The position numbers and the translations under genes were made by a program. From the NCBI RefSeq assembly GCF_011075055.1, contig NW_025401194.1, positions 1-64,000 of the forward strand: a stretch of DNA of 64,000 nucleotides, in the 5' to 3' direction. The first letter of the stretch is position 1, and every line of letters starts with the position of its first letter. Shown here piece after piece: positions 12,025 to 22,705 of this stretch. This stretch comes from Mangifera indica (lineage: Eukaryota; Streptophyta; Magnoliopsida; Sapindales; Anacardiaceae). The notes under the pieces are model-generated. The model did not search any database and had not been told where the DNA came from. It saw only the letters and a list, made by a program, of their open reading frames with translations.

Positions 12025-12876
12025 TGTCATAATGCCAATTTTTTTCCTACAGCGTCAGTTTACAATTAACACCTTGTGATGCAACCAAGTTCCCGCAACT
12101 TGGTTTAGTAATTTCCTCACACAAAGTTCAGGTCAAAAAGAGCGAGATCAAAGGGCAATAATGTAGCCGCACAACAATGGTTCGTAAGCTATAATAATGA
12201 AAGTTAAAACAAAGCACAATAAGCCACCATGCATTCAATAAAGAGACAGTCAATATACGGGCAAATCCAATCCCAACCTTTATTAATCTTAATGATAGAT
12301 TACAAAGGGTAATATACAAGTAGGTCAAAGCAGTTGTTGTCTCACGCTTACACTCTCTATATGTGCATAGGACACCTAGCCCTATTTATTGACACATACA
12401 AGTATAACAGTTCCATAGAAGATAGGGTAGTTACAAGAAGTTATGTGCTCAAATTCAAACTAGGCAGTTATAAAACTGTCAGAGCATATTTCTCTTGTCC
12501 AAATAATTGTGGCATCTTGGACATCTCCAACTATCCCTCTGTCACGCTAGCTCCCAGCAATGCTAGCCTTTGCTTGGTCACCCTCATTAGCCCATATCAA
12601 TCCGCATCATATCTTGGACAAGCAAGTCTACCCAAGCTTTTTGCCTCTGAACCAATACATCTGTTTGGCCTACAACATCCTTAGCCCAACTTTATGATTC
12701 ATCTGCCTTCATTGGGTAGATGGGACGTAGCCCAATCTACTAGTGTACTCCGCTTATTAAATAAGCCTACAAGTTTGTATACCCACAAAGAAGCCCATAA
12801 GCCCTTGCGTAGCTCTAACTGTCTAACCGAGTGTCTACTTTACGCGTGCCTTACCAAGGTCTCACGTGCATGTTCA
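12025..12876 (-). repeat. Gypsy 5' LTR, first segment (interrupted)
   Basis: Starts TGTCATAATG and matches 5959 onward until CATGTTCA at 12876, where the copia element begins. The LTR resumes at 22442. Confidence 0.92.
12872..12876. repeat. Target-site duplication of copia element (left)
   Basis: GTTCA lies directly before the TG of the copia LTR. An identical GTTCA follows the element at 22437-22441. Confidence 0.92.
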
Positions 12877-14368
12877 TGAAGGATTTTGGCAAGAAAATTA
12901 AAATTTTTAATTTATGTTCACATCATATGTAGCAATGGTATTGAAAAGTTTACATGGTTTTTCAAGAAATAAAATGTATAAACATGTAAACTACTTTGTA
13001 CCTTGTAATTTGATTTGAAGTTTGGAAGCTTGAATCACTAAAATAAGTGATCTCTTGACTTACACCATTCAAGGAAGAAAAATGGAGAAACGAGAAGCTT
13101 TTCCCGGCAAAGAAGAAGAAGAAAAGAAAAATGTGCATTTTTCTTTATTTTCTCTCACATTTATTGCATTAAAACTTGATAATTATCAAGTTAAAACACA
13201 TGCTTAATTCTCATTGGTTGATAAATAAGAGAAATGAGAATTTGACACATGTTAAGTCATTTGTGCCCAAAATTAATCATTTTAACTTTCTAAACAATTT
13301 AAAAGGTGTAAAATGACAATTTTGCCCCTTTTCTGAATCTTATTCGAAAAGCATAATTTTTATCCTCGGAAAGTGCTAGCCAACCATGGATAAATATTTT
13401 CAGCTTCATAACACCATTTTCTTCCTTGAAATATAGGTGTGACCTTCAAAGTTCATAGTGACGTAGCTGTGGACCCCATATCGGACGATACGTTTCATTA
13501 TATCATTATATAACCTAAAACTGTCATTAACCGATATACTTCATTTTCCGCTACAAAATGAAGCTCCCACTGATCATGTGGTATCATCTAGCAATGTCCC
13601 ATGACCCCTACATCACAATGAAATACAAGCTTCACATAATATCAAATGAACCTTTCTTACTCACACTTACCATGTAGTCCAATCCTTCCGTCATTACATC
13701 CCGATTAAACTTGGATTCATGGAATGTCAAAATCCAATATTTAATCTTTTCGAATATCAAGCAATACATCATAACGTGTCACATCGAAACTTTTTTCTTG
13801 TGGTCTTTTATCTACACTGACCAGTGTCTTAGATTTTCATGTTTCTCGATATTCGTATAGGAACTCGGGTGCAGTCGAGCTGACGAATCCTTGCATGATC
13901 ATCACTTGTCCTCTCGCTCAAGCAACATATGATCAAAACGGCTTCTGAACGAGATATGATTAGCTTCGTGGTATACACCGTATGAACCATACGTTCCGGA
14001 ATGAAGCACAACTGTGATATCTCAAGTCAAAGGATCTATACACTAGTATGATTCACGATGTATCATTGACTACATATTAATGTCCATGTGATCATCGTTC
14101 AGCGGTCACGTTCGATAAACAATATAATAAAATAACCTTTGATCAGTTCTCTAACCATCAAATGGTTCCATTGTTTACCCATGTGTATATCCACCATGTC
14201 TAATATCATCCATTGATATACTATGGTGATATAGCACACACCCACTATGTAATACTATTGCCCAAACAGATTGCCTATGTAGGGAACGATTTGATAACGT
14301 TTATTAAAACTCATCGGGACCTTTCACATGTCGTATGCATGTAGTTAATATGGATGTAATATACAACT

Positions 14369-14434
<66 letters not shown>

Positions 14435-14549
14435 GACGTTGAAAACATGTGAAGTATAACATAACTTTTCTTTTATTAATAATGTATATGCAAGATATAC
14501 AACCCTTAAAACCAATTAAAGCGATTGGTTTTTAGGACATATTCTAACA
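12877..14549 (-). repeat. Copia LTR (3' LTR in element orientation)
   Basis: 1673 bp, TG...CA, matching 20749-22436 over its full length. It contains an uninterrupted TA microsatellite at about 14374-14430, where the other LTR has TA mixed with TACA. Confidence 0.93.
14374..14430. repeat. (TA)n microsatellite inside copia LTR
   Basis: Pure AT/TA dinucleotides. The matching place in the other LTR (22244-22318) is interrupted by CA steps. Confidence 0.95.
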
Positions 14550-14562
14550 AAAACTCCCACTT
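14550..14562 (-). other. Copia polypurine tract
   Basis: On the minus strand AAGTGGGAGTTTT directly precedes the 3' LTR and lies just after the gag-pol stop. Confidence 0.8.
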
Positions 14563-14565
14563 GCA

Positions 14566-17500
14566 CTAAAGCCAATCGCTGTAGTACCTAATGCCCATCT
14601 TCTCTAGATGCTGGTCCAACAGTCTTTGCGTCAGTGCTTTAGTTAGTGGATCTGCAAGATTGTCTACCGAAGCAATCTTCTGAATGACAATATCTCCAGC
14701 TCCAACGAATTCTCTCAAGATGTGATATTTTCGTTGAACATGCTTTGACTTTTGATGCGCTCTTGGTTCCTTTGCTTGTGCAATGGCACCAGTATTATCA
14801 CAGAATAGAATTACTGGTTGACTCATCTGAGGAACCACGCTCAACTCTGTGGTGAATTTACGCATCCAAACAGCCTCTTTTGCAGCTTCTGAAGCGGCAA
14901 TATACTCAGCTTCTGTAGTAGAGTCTGCAGTAGTCGATTGTTTAGCACTTTTCCAACTAACTGCACCTCCATTACAAACAAAAATAAATGCAGACGTAGA
15001 CTTTCTATCGTCTACATCCGACTGAAAATCAGAATCTGAGTATCCTTTGAGCGTCAACTCTGAACCCCCATAACCAAGTATCAACTCCTTGGTCCTTCTC
15101 AAATACTTCAGGATGGCTTTTACTGTTGTCCAGTGTCTTTCTCCAGGATTTGACTGATATTTGCTTACTGCACTAACTGCAAAAGTAATGTCTGGTCGTG
15201 TACATAACATGGCATACATGAGACTACCTACTGCCGAAGCATATGACACCTCACACATTCGTTGTCGTTCCTCATTAGTCTTTGGACACATATCTTTTGA
15301 TAGATGTGTTCCATGAGGAAACGGTAGTAGACCTCTCTTAGAGTCTTGCATGTGAAAACATTTCAACACTTTCTCTATGTACAACTTTTGAGATAAACCT
15401 ATTAATCCTTTCGCTCTATCTCTATAGATACAAATACCTAAAATATAGGTTGCTTCTCCAAGATCCTTCATGGAAAAAGATTTCGCTAACCATAGCTTAA
15501 TGTCAGTCATAGTGCCAATGTCGTTTCCAATTAATAATATGTCATCTACATACAAGACTAGGAAAACGACAATTTTATCTCTATCCAATTTATAAACACA
15601 TGGCTCATCTGGATTTTTAATAAAACCGAATACTCGAATTGTTTCATCAAATCGAATATTCCAGCTTCTTGAAGCTTGTTTTAATCCATATATAGATCGA
15701 TGTAGTTTGCACACTTTATGCCTCTCGGTAGCGGATACAAAACCGATTGGCTGCTCCATATAGATATTTTCCTCAATATACCCATTGAGAAAAGCAGTTT
15801 TAACATCCATCTGCCATATCTCATAATCATAGTGTGCTGTGATGGCTAGGAGAATTCTGATGGATTTAAGCATCGCGACTGGTGAAAAGGTCTCCTCATA
15901 ATCCAACCCTTGTTTTTGAGTATAACCTTTAGCTACCAATCGAGCTTTATAAGTTTCAACTTTTCCATCCTTGCCAATTTTTCTCTTGAAGATCCATTTA
16001 CATCCGATCGGAACTATTCCATTAGGTGGATCAATGAGCGTCCATACTTGATTGACATTCATAGATTCAATTTCTGAATTCATTGCCTCTAGCCATCTAC
16101 CGGAGTCAATATCCAATATTGCCTCTTGGTAAGTTTTTGGATCCTCTAGATGCTCAGTTTCTCCTATTAGAAGAGATTCAAAATCTTCTTCTGTCAGAAA
16201 TCCATATCTCTCGGGAGGTCGAGACACTCTAACAGACTTTCTTATTTGAGCCGTTGTAGTTGGTATAGGTGATTGTATACCTGGAGGATTTACCTGAATA
16301 GGCTCGGTTACGGGCTCTCCAAACTCTTCTTTGAGCACAATTTTTCTTCCTGCACCACCTTCCTCTAAGAACTCTTTCTCAAGAAAATGTGCATTTCTAC
16401 TGACCATAATTCTTTGATCAGAGTGAAAGTAGAAATAATATCCTAAACTTTCTTTTGGATACCCGATAAACCGACCCTTTTCTGCTCGGGACTCCAATTT
16501 ATCAGTTCTAACCACTTTGACAAATGCAGGACATCCCCAGATTTTTAGGTAGTTTACACTTGGAAGTTTGTCATACCATAATTCGTATGGTGTCTTTTGA
16601 ATGGACTTCGATGGGGCTTTATTCAACACATGCAGTGTTGTCTGAAGAGCATATCCCCATAAATAAACTGGCAAATCAGTAAAACTCATCATAGATCGTA
16701 TCATATCTAATAAAGTACGATTTCTCCGTTCAGACACGCCATTATGCTGTGGTGTGAATGGCGGAGTCAACTGAGATAGTATTCCTTTGTCTTTTAAGAA
16801 CTCCTGGAATTCTGTACTCAAGTATTCACCTCCATGATCTGAACGTAAAGCTTTAATATTCTTCCCAGTCTGGTTTTCTACTTCCTTTTGAAACTCTCTG
16901 AACTTTTCAAAAGCTTCAGATTTGTATTTCGTTAAATACAAATACCCATATCGAGAATAATCATCGATAAAGGTAATGAAGTATGAAAAACCTCCTCGAG
17001 CCATTTCATTAAAGGGGCCACACACATCAGTGTGTATCAACTCTAATATATTTTTGGCTCGCTCCCCTTTATTCTTAAACGGAAGTTTGATAATTTTTCC
17101 TCGAAGACAAGATTCACAAGTAGGATAGGGTTCTGAACCCAATGAACCTAAAAGTCCACTTTCTCCTAATTGTCGAATCCGATCCTCTCCAATATGACCA
17201 AATCTGTGATGCCATAGAACTATTGGATTTATATGATCCCTAGTTCTTTTAGATGACTTTGAATACATAGTGCTATGTAAATCAAGCTCTACAACATACA
17301 AACCATTTGTATTGATAGCATTTCCTACTAATCTATTCCCAAAATAAATTAGACATTCATTTCCATTAAAGGTAAATTGATAACCATTTTCACACAAAAC
17401 TGGAATAGAGATGATATTCCTGGTGGCATTAGCAAAATACAAAGTTTTATATAAAGTTATTACATGCCTAGTAGGTAACTGTACATTACATACACCTATA

Positions 17501-18609
17501 GCCTCTGCGGAAACTCGTGTCCCATCAGCCAGTCTCAGTGTGATCTCATCACGTTTCAAGGCAGAACTATTCTGCAGATGCTGTAAACAAGCACAAACAT
17601 GTGAAGTTGCAGCAGAATCTAATATCCAGGAATCAATGTTTGAATTAACATTTAATTCAAATTCAATTACATAACACTGATATGTACCTATTTTGCTTTT
17701 TCTCAGATCATCAAGGTATAGGGGACAGTTCCTCTTCCAATGCCCCTCTTGGTTGCAATAAAAGCAATTGCTCTTCTCCTGCTTCTTTTCTTTCTGTGGA
17801 ATAGATGGTCGTGGAGGCTGAGAACGTGATGCCCCAATGCCAAAACCCTTCATCCTAGAAGGTCTGGTAGTGGTTTTCTTAAAACCCTTTCTTTGTACTT
17901 TTGGTCCACCAGATCCCATCTGTGAACCTCTCCACCAAGGCTTTTGAGCTTGCCTCTTTTTGCCTCTCGTGGCAAAAGTAGCTACCAACTCAGCTGGTGT
18001 TTTCCCTTTCTTCTCATTATTGTAAAATTCTTGAATATCATTGAGAAGATCAGGGAAAGTGCGCTCAATCCTATTGAGATTATAATTTGTAATAAACAGC
18101 TTAAAAGTTAGAGGGAGTGAATGGAGAATCAAACTCACCCGAACATTATGCGGCAAATCTGTGCCCATAACTTGTAACTCCCCAGCCTTATTAATCATTT
18201 TAATAACATGATCATTTGGGGAAATACCCTCCCTAAGCCGCATGCTGAATAGTGAAGTCATCAAATTATATTCCTTCACTCGAGCATTTTCACTATATAA
18301 TTGTCTTAAAGTAGTGATAATTTCATACGCACTCTTCACGTTCTCAAACCGAGTTTGAAGTTCAGAGTTCATTGATGCCAGCATATAACTGCGAACTCGT
18401 AAGTCAGCATCTACCCATTCAGCATAAGCCCTTTGCTCTGTCTCAGGGGCATCAGGGTCCACTGTTGTTGGTAAAGGTGCCTCCAAGACATAAGCTGACT
18501 TTTCAAGATTGAGAACGATGGTCAGATTTCTCAGCCAATCCTTAAAATTTGGACCAATAAGCATATGCGAGTCCATCAATTTCAGGAGTATATTGTTTGC
18601 TGTTGACAT
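14566..18609 (-). CDS. Copia gag-pol polyprotein, 1347 aa, intact
   Basis: A single open frame from ATG (18609) to stop. Gag with the copia-type core covers residues about 15-200, with a CCHC knuckle (CFYCNQEGHWKRNC) at 282-295. The protease motif is LDSAATSH near 330-337, with Ala in the usual Gly place of D-S/T-G; Tnt1-type elements also have Ala there. Integrase has H-H-C-C around 467-501, then D528, D591 and E627 (HNGVSERRN). Reverse transcriptase has MDVKTAFLNG with D935, and YVDD at 1020-1023. RNase H has YSDSDF near 1190, EAEY near 1235 and D1271 in CDNTGA. The order protease-integrase-RT-RNase H is diagnostic of Ty1/copia. The protein makes the particle, copies RNA to DNA and inserts it. 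No stop or shift is seen, so activity is plausible but unproven. Confidence 0.96.
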   Translation of the reverse strand: MSTANNILLKLMDSHMLIGPNFKDWLRNLTIVLNLEKSAYVLEAPLPTTVDPDAPETEQRAYAEWVDADLRVRSYMLASMNSELQTRFENVKSAYEIITTLRQLYSENARVKEYNLMTSLFSMRLREGISPNDHVIKMINKAGELQVMGTDLPHNVRVSLILHSLPLTFKLFITNYNLNRIERTFPDLLNDIQEFYNNEKKGKTPAELVATFATRGKKRQAQKPWWRGSQMGSGGPKVQRKGFKKTTTRPSRMKGFGIGASRSQPPRPSIPQKEKKQEKSNCFYCNQEGHWKRNCPLYLDDLRKSKIGTYQCYVIEFELNVNSNIDSWILDSAATSHVCACLQHLQNSSALKRDEITLRLADGTRVSAEAIGVCNVQLPTRHVITLYKTLYFANATRNIISIPVLCENGYQFTFNGNECLIYFGNRLVGNAINTNGLYVVELDLHSTMYSKSSKRTRDHINPIVLWHHRFGHIGEDRIRQLGESGLLGSLGSEPYPTCESCLRGKIIKLPFKNKGERAKNILELIHTDVCGPFNEMARGGFSYFITFIDDYSRYGYLYLTKYKSEAFEKFREFQKEVENQTGKNIKALRSDHGGEYLSTEFQEFLKDKGILSQLTPPFTPQHNGVSERRNRTLLDMIRSMMSFTDLPVYLWGYALQTTLHVLNKAPSKSIQKTPYELWYDKLPSVNYLKIWGCPAFVKVVRTDKLESRAEKGRFIGYPKESLGYYFYFHSDQRIMVSRNAHFLEKEFLEEGGAGRKIVLKEEFGEPVTEPIQVNPPGIQSPIPTTTAQIRKSVRVSRPPERYGFLTEEDFESLLIGETEHLEDPKTYQEAILDIDSGRWLEAMNSEIESMNVNQVWTLIDPPNGIVPIGCKWIFKRKIGKDGKVETYKARLVAKGYTQKQGLDYEETFSPVAMLKSIRILLAITAHYDYEIWQMDVKTAFLNGYIEENIYMEQPIGFVSATERHKVCKLHRSIYGLKQASRSWNIRFDETIRVFGFIKNPDEPCVYKLDRDKIVVFLVLYVDDILLIGNDIGTMTDIKLWLAKSFSMKDLGEATYILGICIYRDRAKGLIGLSQKLYIEKVLKCFHMQDSKRGLLPFPHGTHLSKDMCPKTNEERQRMCEVSYASAVGSLMYAMLCTRPDITFAVSAVSKYQSNPGERHWTTVKAILKYLRRTKELILGYGGSELTLKGYSDSDFQSDVDDRKSTSAFIFVCNGGAVSWKSAKQSTTADSTTEAEYIAASEAAKEAVWMRKFTTELSVVPQMSQPVILFCDNTGAIAQAKEPRAHQKSKHVQRKYHILREFVGAGDIVIQKIASVDNLADPLTKALTQRLLDQHLEKMGIRYYSDWL

Positions 18610-20734
18610 TTTGAGATTCTAGATCATAAGAGAGAATGCTGCAAGAAATAACAAATTCATTAGAAATTACCAATAAACCTAATCTTATTAGCTCCCACTA
18701 TTTTATTCAAATCTTATACTTCACCGGTTGAAGATTCGAAAAGTTCATTGGATCACTTTCTAGTGGGGAATCAAATTCTTATCAAACTTGACAAACCGCA
18801 CATAATAGATCTAAGTCCGTCAAGCTCAATAAGTAGGAATCGATTTCCTTTTACATTCTAAATGCAAGCTATGATTCATATGAGCCTCTAGCTTTGAGCA
18901 CCGCACATAATAGATCTAAGCACTCTAAACTAGTCAAATTCAACCCATCGTGCTTTCCAGATATAATACCCCATCACTCCCGCACATAATAGAATCTAGG
19001 GAATGACAGAAATAGTACTCTAGACACCAATCGACTAATTTTACGTCATATGACATAGTATCCGTCACATAATAGAAATCTAGGATTTCTAGCCTTATGA
19101 CGTAACCCTAATCAACCCACAATGGAAGGCTCGAATTTGATATTGAAAATTTAGGGAAGATTTTATTATTATTGATAAGAGTCATTTTATATCTTGGGTA
19201 ATCTAGTATATATCTTTGGATACGTATTTGTCACCCAAGACATATTACTAAATCATATTCTTACAATTTATGCCATTGAAAACTTTTCTAATATCCTAAA
19301 TGGTATTGTAAGAATATTTCATGCCTAAAAGTTTTAGTTCTCTAAAACACAAAACTATGTGTTATATACCATAAATAAATTACATGATAACATAAAACAT
19401 AAAACTTAGGCATGCTATTGAACACATATCAACTATATTATTCAATAAACAAAAGAAATCATATTTTCATATAACTTAGCATATCACATATCTAAAATGT
19501 ACATTAGGTTGATCTTGCATATAAGACATCCAATATCTTATAATTTAATCCTAGATTAGCAAACTTGAGTTTTTATTTATGTATCTAAGACAACAAACAC
19601 ATCTAACATGTTAAGTTTATTTCAATCTAGCATACATAATATTAAGCATTTAAAAGCATGATGTTGACCATGTCACTATGTCTCATATATATAGCATACA
19701 CATGTCACACATTAATACTATCACAAATTCCTTTAATGACATGACATTTTGGGCATCCTAGTCAAACATTCATACATATAAATTAAATTTGTAATTTGGT
19801 AAACTTAACAAATAATTTACCATATTTCATGCTTTTCATTCAAGTTTGCTAAAATACAAACACATCCAATGTTTGGTGTCTACAAGATCAAACCATAACA
19901 AGTAAACAAAGTAATTTAAACCAAAATTCTATATTACATTTTTCTTGAAACCAACCATGAAACCCTAACTCTTGATGTTTCCAAAACATATACCAAGTTC
20001 ACCAAAATCTCACTAACCATGTTTCAATTCATACTTAAACATGAATATATTTTAGAATGACAAATTGTAATATAAATATATAACACATGCCAAATATGAG
20101 CCAAATTCACAAGTGTCATGCATTTCACCAAATCATGACATATATGAATCATTCATCACTCAAACATAATTCATCTCACCATATAATAATTATTCAAGCA
20201 TGAATATGGTTACTCATAAGTAATTTATCCAATCCAAGCTATTAAGAATTCAATTCTCAATCAAACCAAGTCAAGCACTAGTTTAAAGAATTAATAACAA
20301 TTCAATCAACATTAAATGTTATTTCCATCAACCAAACACATGGAAATCATGTCAACTTGTTCATGCCCTTCACCAAGTCTCACAAACTAAGTTTCTTAAA
20401 AAACACATTCCCATGTAAAGTCAAGATTAAAATTCATGTGAATATCATGACAATCATGTATAAATCATGATTAAACCATTAATTTAAAAATCACCCAAAT
20501 TTCTAAAATTAGGGTTTTTTTTTTTTTTTTAAATTTTAATTATGTCAAAAGTTATCCAACACAATTTCAACAATTTAAAGCTTCTCCAATGCTATTAAGA
20601 CATTCCTAATAACATATGTACACTTGGTTTGAACCAATCACACATAACAAAAATTATAGCTTAGGTTTTGATCACTAACACTTCCAAACACCTAAAATTA
20701 TGGCATGTTCTTGTCATTCAAGGATCAAACTCTT
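18610..20734 (-). other. Copia untranslated leader
   Basis: About 2.1 kb between the primer site and the gag ATG without a supported gene. It is AT-rich, with a run of T near 20515-20532. It holds a motif repeated four times at 18796-19084. Leaders of this type usually carry dimerisation and packaging signals; that role is inferred. Confidence 0.7.
18796..19084. repeat. Four copies of CCGCACATAATAGA(A)TCTAAG motif
   Basis: Nearly identical 20-23 bp motifs begin at 18796, 18901, 18980 and 19062, each with the core CACATAATAG and then ATCTA, about 80-105 bp apart, in the leader of the copia element. The text between them varies. Confidence 0.85.
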
Positions 20735-20746
20735 GCTCTGATACCA
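20735..20746 (-). other. Copia primer-binding site
   Basis: On the minus strand TGGTATCAGAGC follows the 5' LTR after two bases. It is a perfect match to the initiator-Met tRNA 3' end complement. Confidence 0.93.
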
Positions 20747-20748
20747 TT

Positions 20749-22283
20749 TGAAGGATTTTGGCAAGAAAATTAAAATTTTTAATTTATGTTCACATCATAT
20801 GTAGCAATGGTATTGAAAAGTTTACATGGTTTTTCAAGAAATAAAATGTATAAACATGTAAACTACTTTGTACCTTGTAATTTGATTTGAAGTCTGGAAG
20901 CTTGAATCACTAAAATAAGTGATCTCTTGACTTACACCATTCAAGGAAGAAAAATGGAGAAACGAGAAGCTTTTCCCGGCAAAGAAGAAGAAGAAAAGAA
21001 AAATGTGCATTTTTCTTTATTTTCTCTCACATTTATTGCATTAAAACTTGATAATTATCAAGTTAAAACACATGCTTAATTCTCATTGGTTGATAACTAA
21101 GAGAAATGAGAATTTGACACATGTTAAGTCATTTGTGCCCAAAATTAATCATTTTAACTTTCTAAACAATTTAAAAGGTGTAAAATGACAATTTTGCCCC
21201 TTTTCCGAATCTTATTCGAAAAGCATAATTTTTATCCTCGGAAAGTGCTAGCCAACCATGGATAAATATTTTTAGCTTCATAACACCATTTTCTTCCTTG
21301 AAATATAGGTGTGACCTTCAAGGTTCATAGTGACGTAGCCGTGGGCCCCATATCAGACGATACGTTTCATTATATCATTATATAACCTAAAACTGTCATT
21401 AACCGATATACTTCATTTTCCGCTACAAAATGAAGCTCCCACTGATCATGTGGTATCATCTAGCAATGTCCCATGACCCCTACATCACAATGAAATACAA
21501 GTTTCACATAATATCAAATGAACCTTTCTTACTCACACTTACCATGTAGTCCAATCCTTCCGTCATTACATCCCGATTAAACTTGGATTCATGGAATGTC
21601 AAAATCCAATATTTAATCTTTTCGAATATCAAGCAATACATCATAACGTGTCACATCGAAACTCTTTTCTTGTGGTCTTTTATCTACACTGGCCAGTGTC
21701 TTAGATTTTCATGTTTCTCGATATTCGTATAGGAACTCGGGAGCAGTCGAGCTAATGGATCCTTGTATGATCATCACTTGTCCTCTCGCTCAAGCAACAT
21801 ATGATCAAAACGGCTTCTGAACGAGACATGATTAGCTTCGTGGTATACACCGTATGAACCATACGTTCCGGAACGAAGCACAACTGTGATATCTCAAGTC
21901 AAAGGATCTATACACTAGTATGATTCACGATGTATCATTGACTACATATTAATGTCCATGTGATCATCGTTCAGCGGTCACGTTCGATAAACAATATAAT
22001 AAAATAACCTTTGATCAGTTCTCTAACCATCAAATGGTTCCATTGTTTACCCATGTGTATATCCACCATGTCTAATATCATCCATTGATATACTGTGGTG
22101 ATATAGCACACACCCACTATGCAATACTATTGCCCAAACAGATTGCCTATGTAGGGAACGATTTGATAACGTTTATTAAAACTCATCGGGACCTTTCACA
22201 TGTCGTATGCATGTAGTTAATATGAATGAAATATACAACTACAACATATATATATATACATATATATACATATATATATATAC

Positions 22284-22318
<35 letters not shown>

Positions 22319-22436
22319 AGTGACGTTGAAAACATGTGAAGTATAACAGAACTTTTCTTTTATTAATAATGTATATGCAAGATATACAACCCTTAAAACC
22401 AATTAAAGCGATTGGTTTTTAGGGCATATTCTAACA
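20749..22436 (-). repeat. Copia LTR (5' LTR in element orientation)
   Basis: 1688 bp, TG...CA, matching 12877-14549. It should hold the element's promoter in minus orientation. Confidence 0.93.
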
Positions 22437-22441
22437 GTTCA
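22437..22441. repeat. Target-site duplication of copia element (right)
   Basis: GTTCA, identical to 12872-12876. Confidence 0.92.
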
Positions 22442-22700
22442 GTTGCTTGGCACTTCATGCCCTGCTTTCGAGTTACGCGTGTGCACTGTTACTTGGTGTT
22501 GTACACCTCGTTACTTGGTGTTACGCACTCCAACATATCTATCTTTGGCTTCACCTCAATGCCTATTTCGTATCCCACATGCGCGTGCATCACTAAGTGC
22601 ATCCGTGCACCCCTATCATGACCTCATACATGCACACTTGTGGAACCTGTTGAGCACACATTCAGCGCATTGTCGCATGTTCAACTTTAGGGGTGTGACA
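22442..22700 (-). repeat. Gypsy 5' LTR, second segment
   Basis: Resumes the LTR interrupted at 12876. It matches about 6810-7048 of the other LTR and ends GGGTGTGACA. It also has a short local duplication of TTACTTGGTGTT near 22490-22525 that the other LTR lacks. Confidence 0.92.
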
Positions 22701-22705
22701 CTATC
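22701..22705. repeat. Target-site duplication of gypsy element (right)
   Basis: CTATC, identical to 5954-5958. Confidence 0.9.

Larger units (their letters stand above)
12877..22436 (-). mobile_element. Ty1/copia retrotransposon, apparently complete
   Basis: 9560 bp on the minus strand. LTRs lie at 12877-14549 and 20749-22436, both starting TGAAGGATTTTGG and ending TTCTAACA. The 5-bp duplication GTTCA flanks it, a Met-tRNA primer site lies at 20735-20746 and a purine tract at 14550-14562. One uninterrupted gag-pol frame occupies 14566-18609. A long untranslated leader (18610-20734) precedes gag. By eye the two LTRs differ by roughly 25 substitutions, mostly transitions, plus the length of a TA microsatellite, so the insertion is much younger than the gypsy host element. 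All parts needed for an autonomous element are visible. Whether it is transcribed is unknown. Confidence 0.95.
5959..22700 (-). mobile_element. Ty3/gypsy chromovirus with nested copia insertion
   Basis: LTR retrotransposon on the minus strand. The LTR at 5959-7048 starts TGTCACAATG and ends GTGTGACA. The second LTR starts at 12025 and is cut in two by a copia element, resuming at 22442 and ending at 22700. Five-bp target duplications (CTATC) flank the whole. A Met-tRNA-like primer site and a polypurine tract are in the expected places. Gag, protease, reverse transcriptase, RNase H, integrase and chromodomain follow in gypsy order. The coding region is broken by stops and frameshifts, and the two LTRs differ at about 27 sites in their first 330 bp by eye, so it is old and not autonomous. 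Without the nested element and one extra GTTCA copy it would be about 7.2 kb. Confidence 0.95.

Noticed and set aside
22217..22402. Open frame rich in YIYIYI
   Set aside because: It is a translation of the TA-rich microsatellite in the copia LTR.
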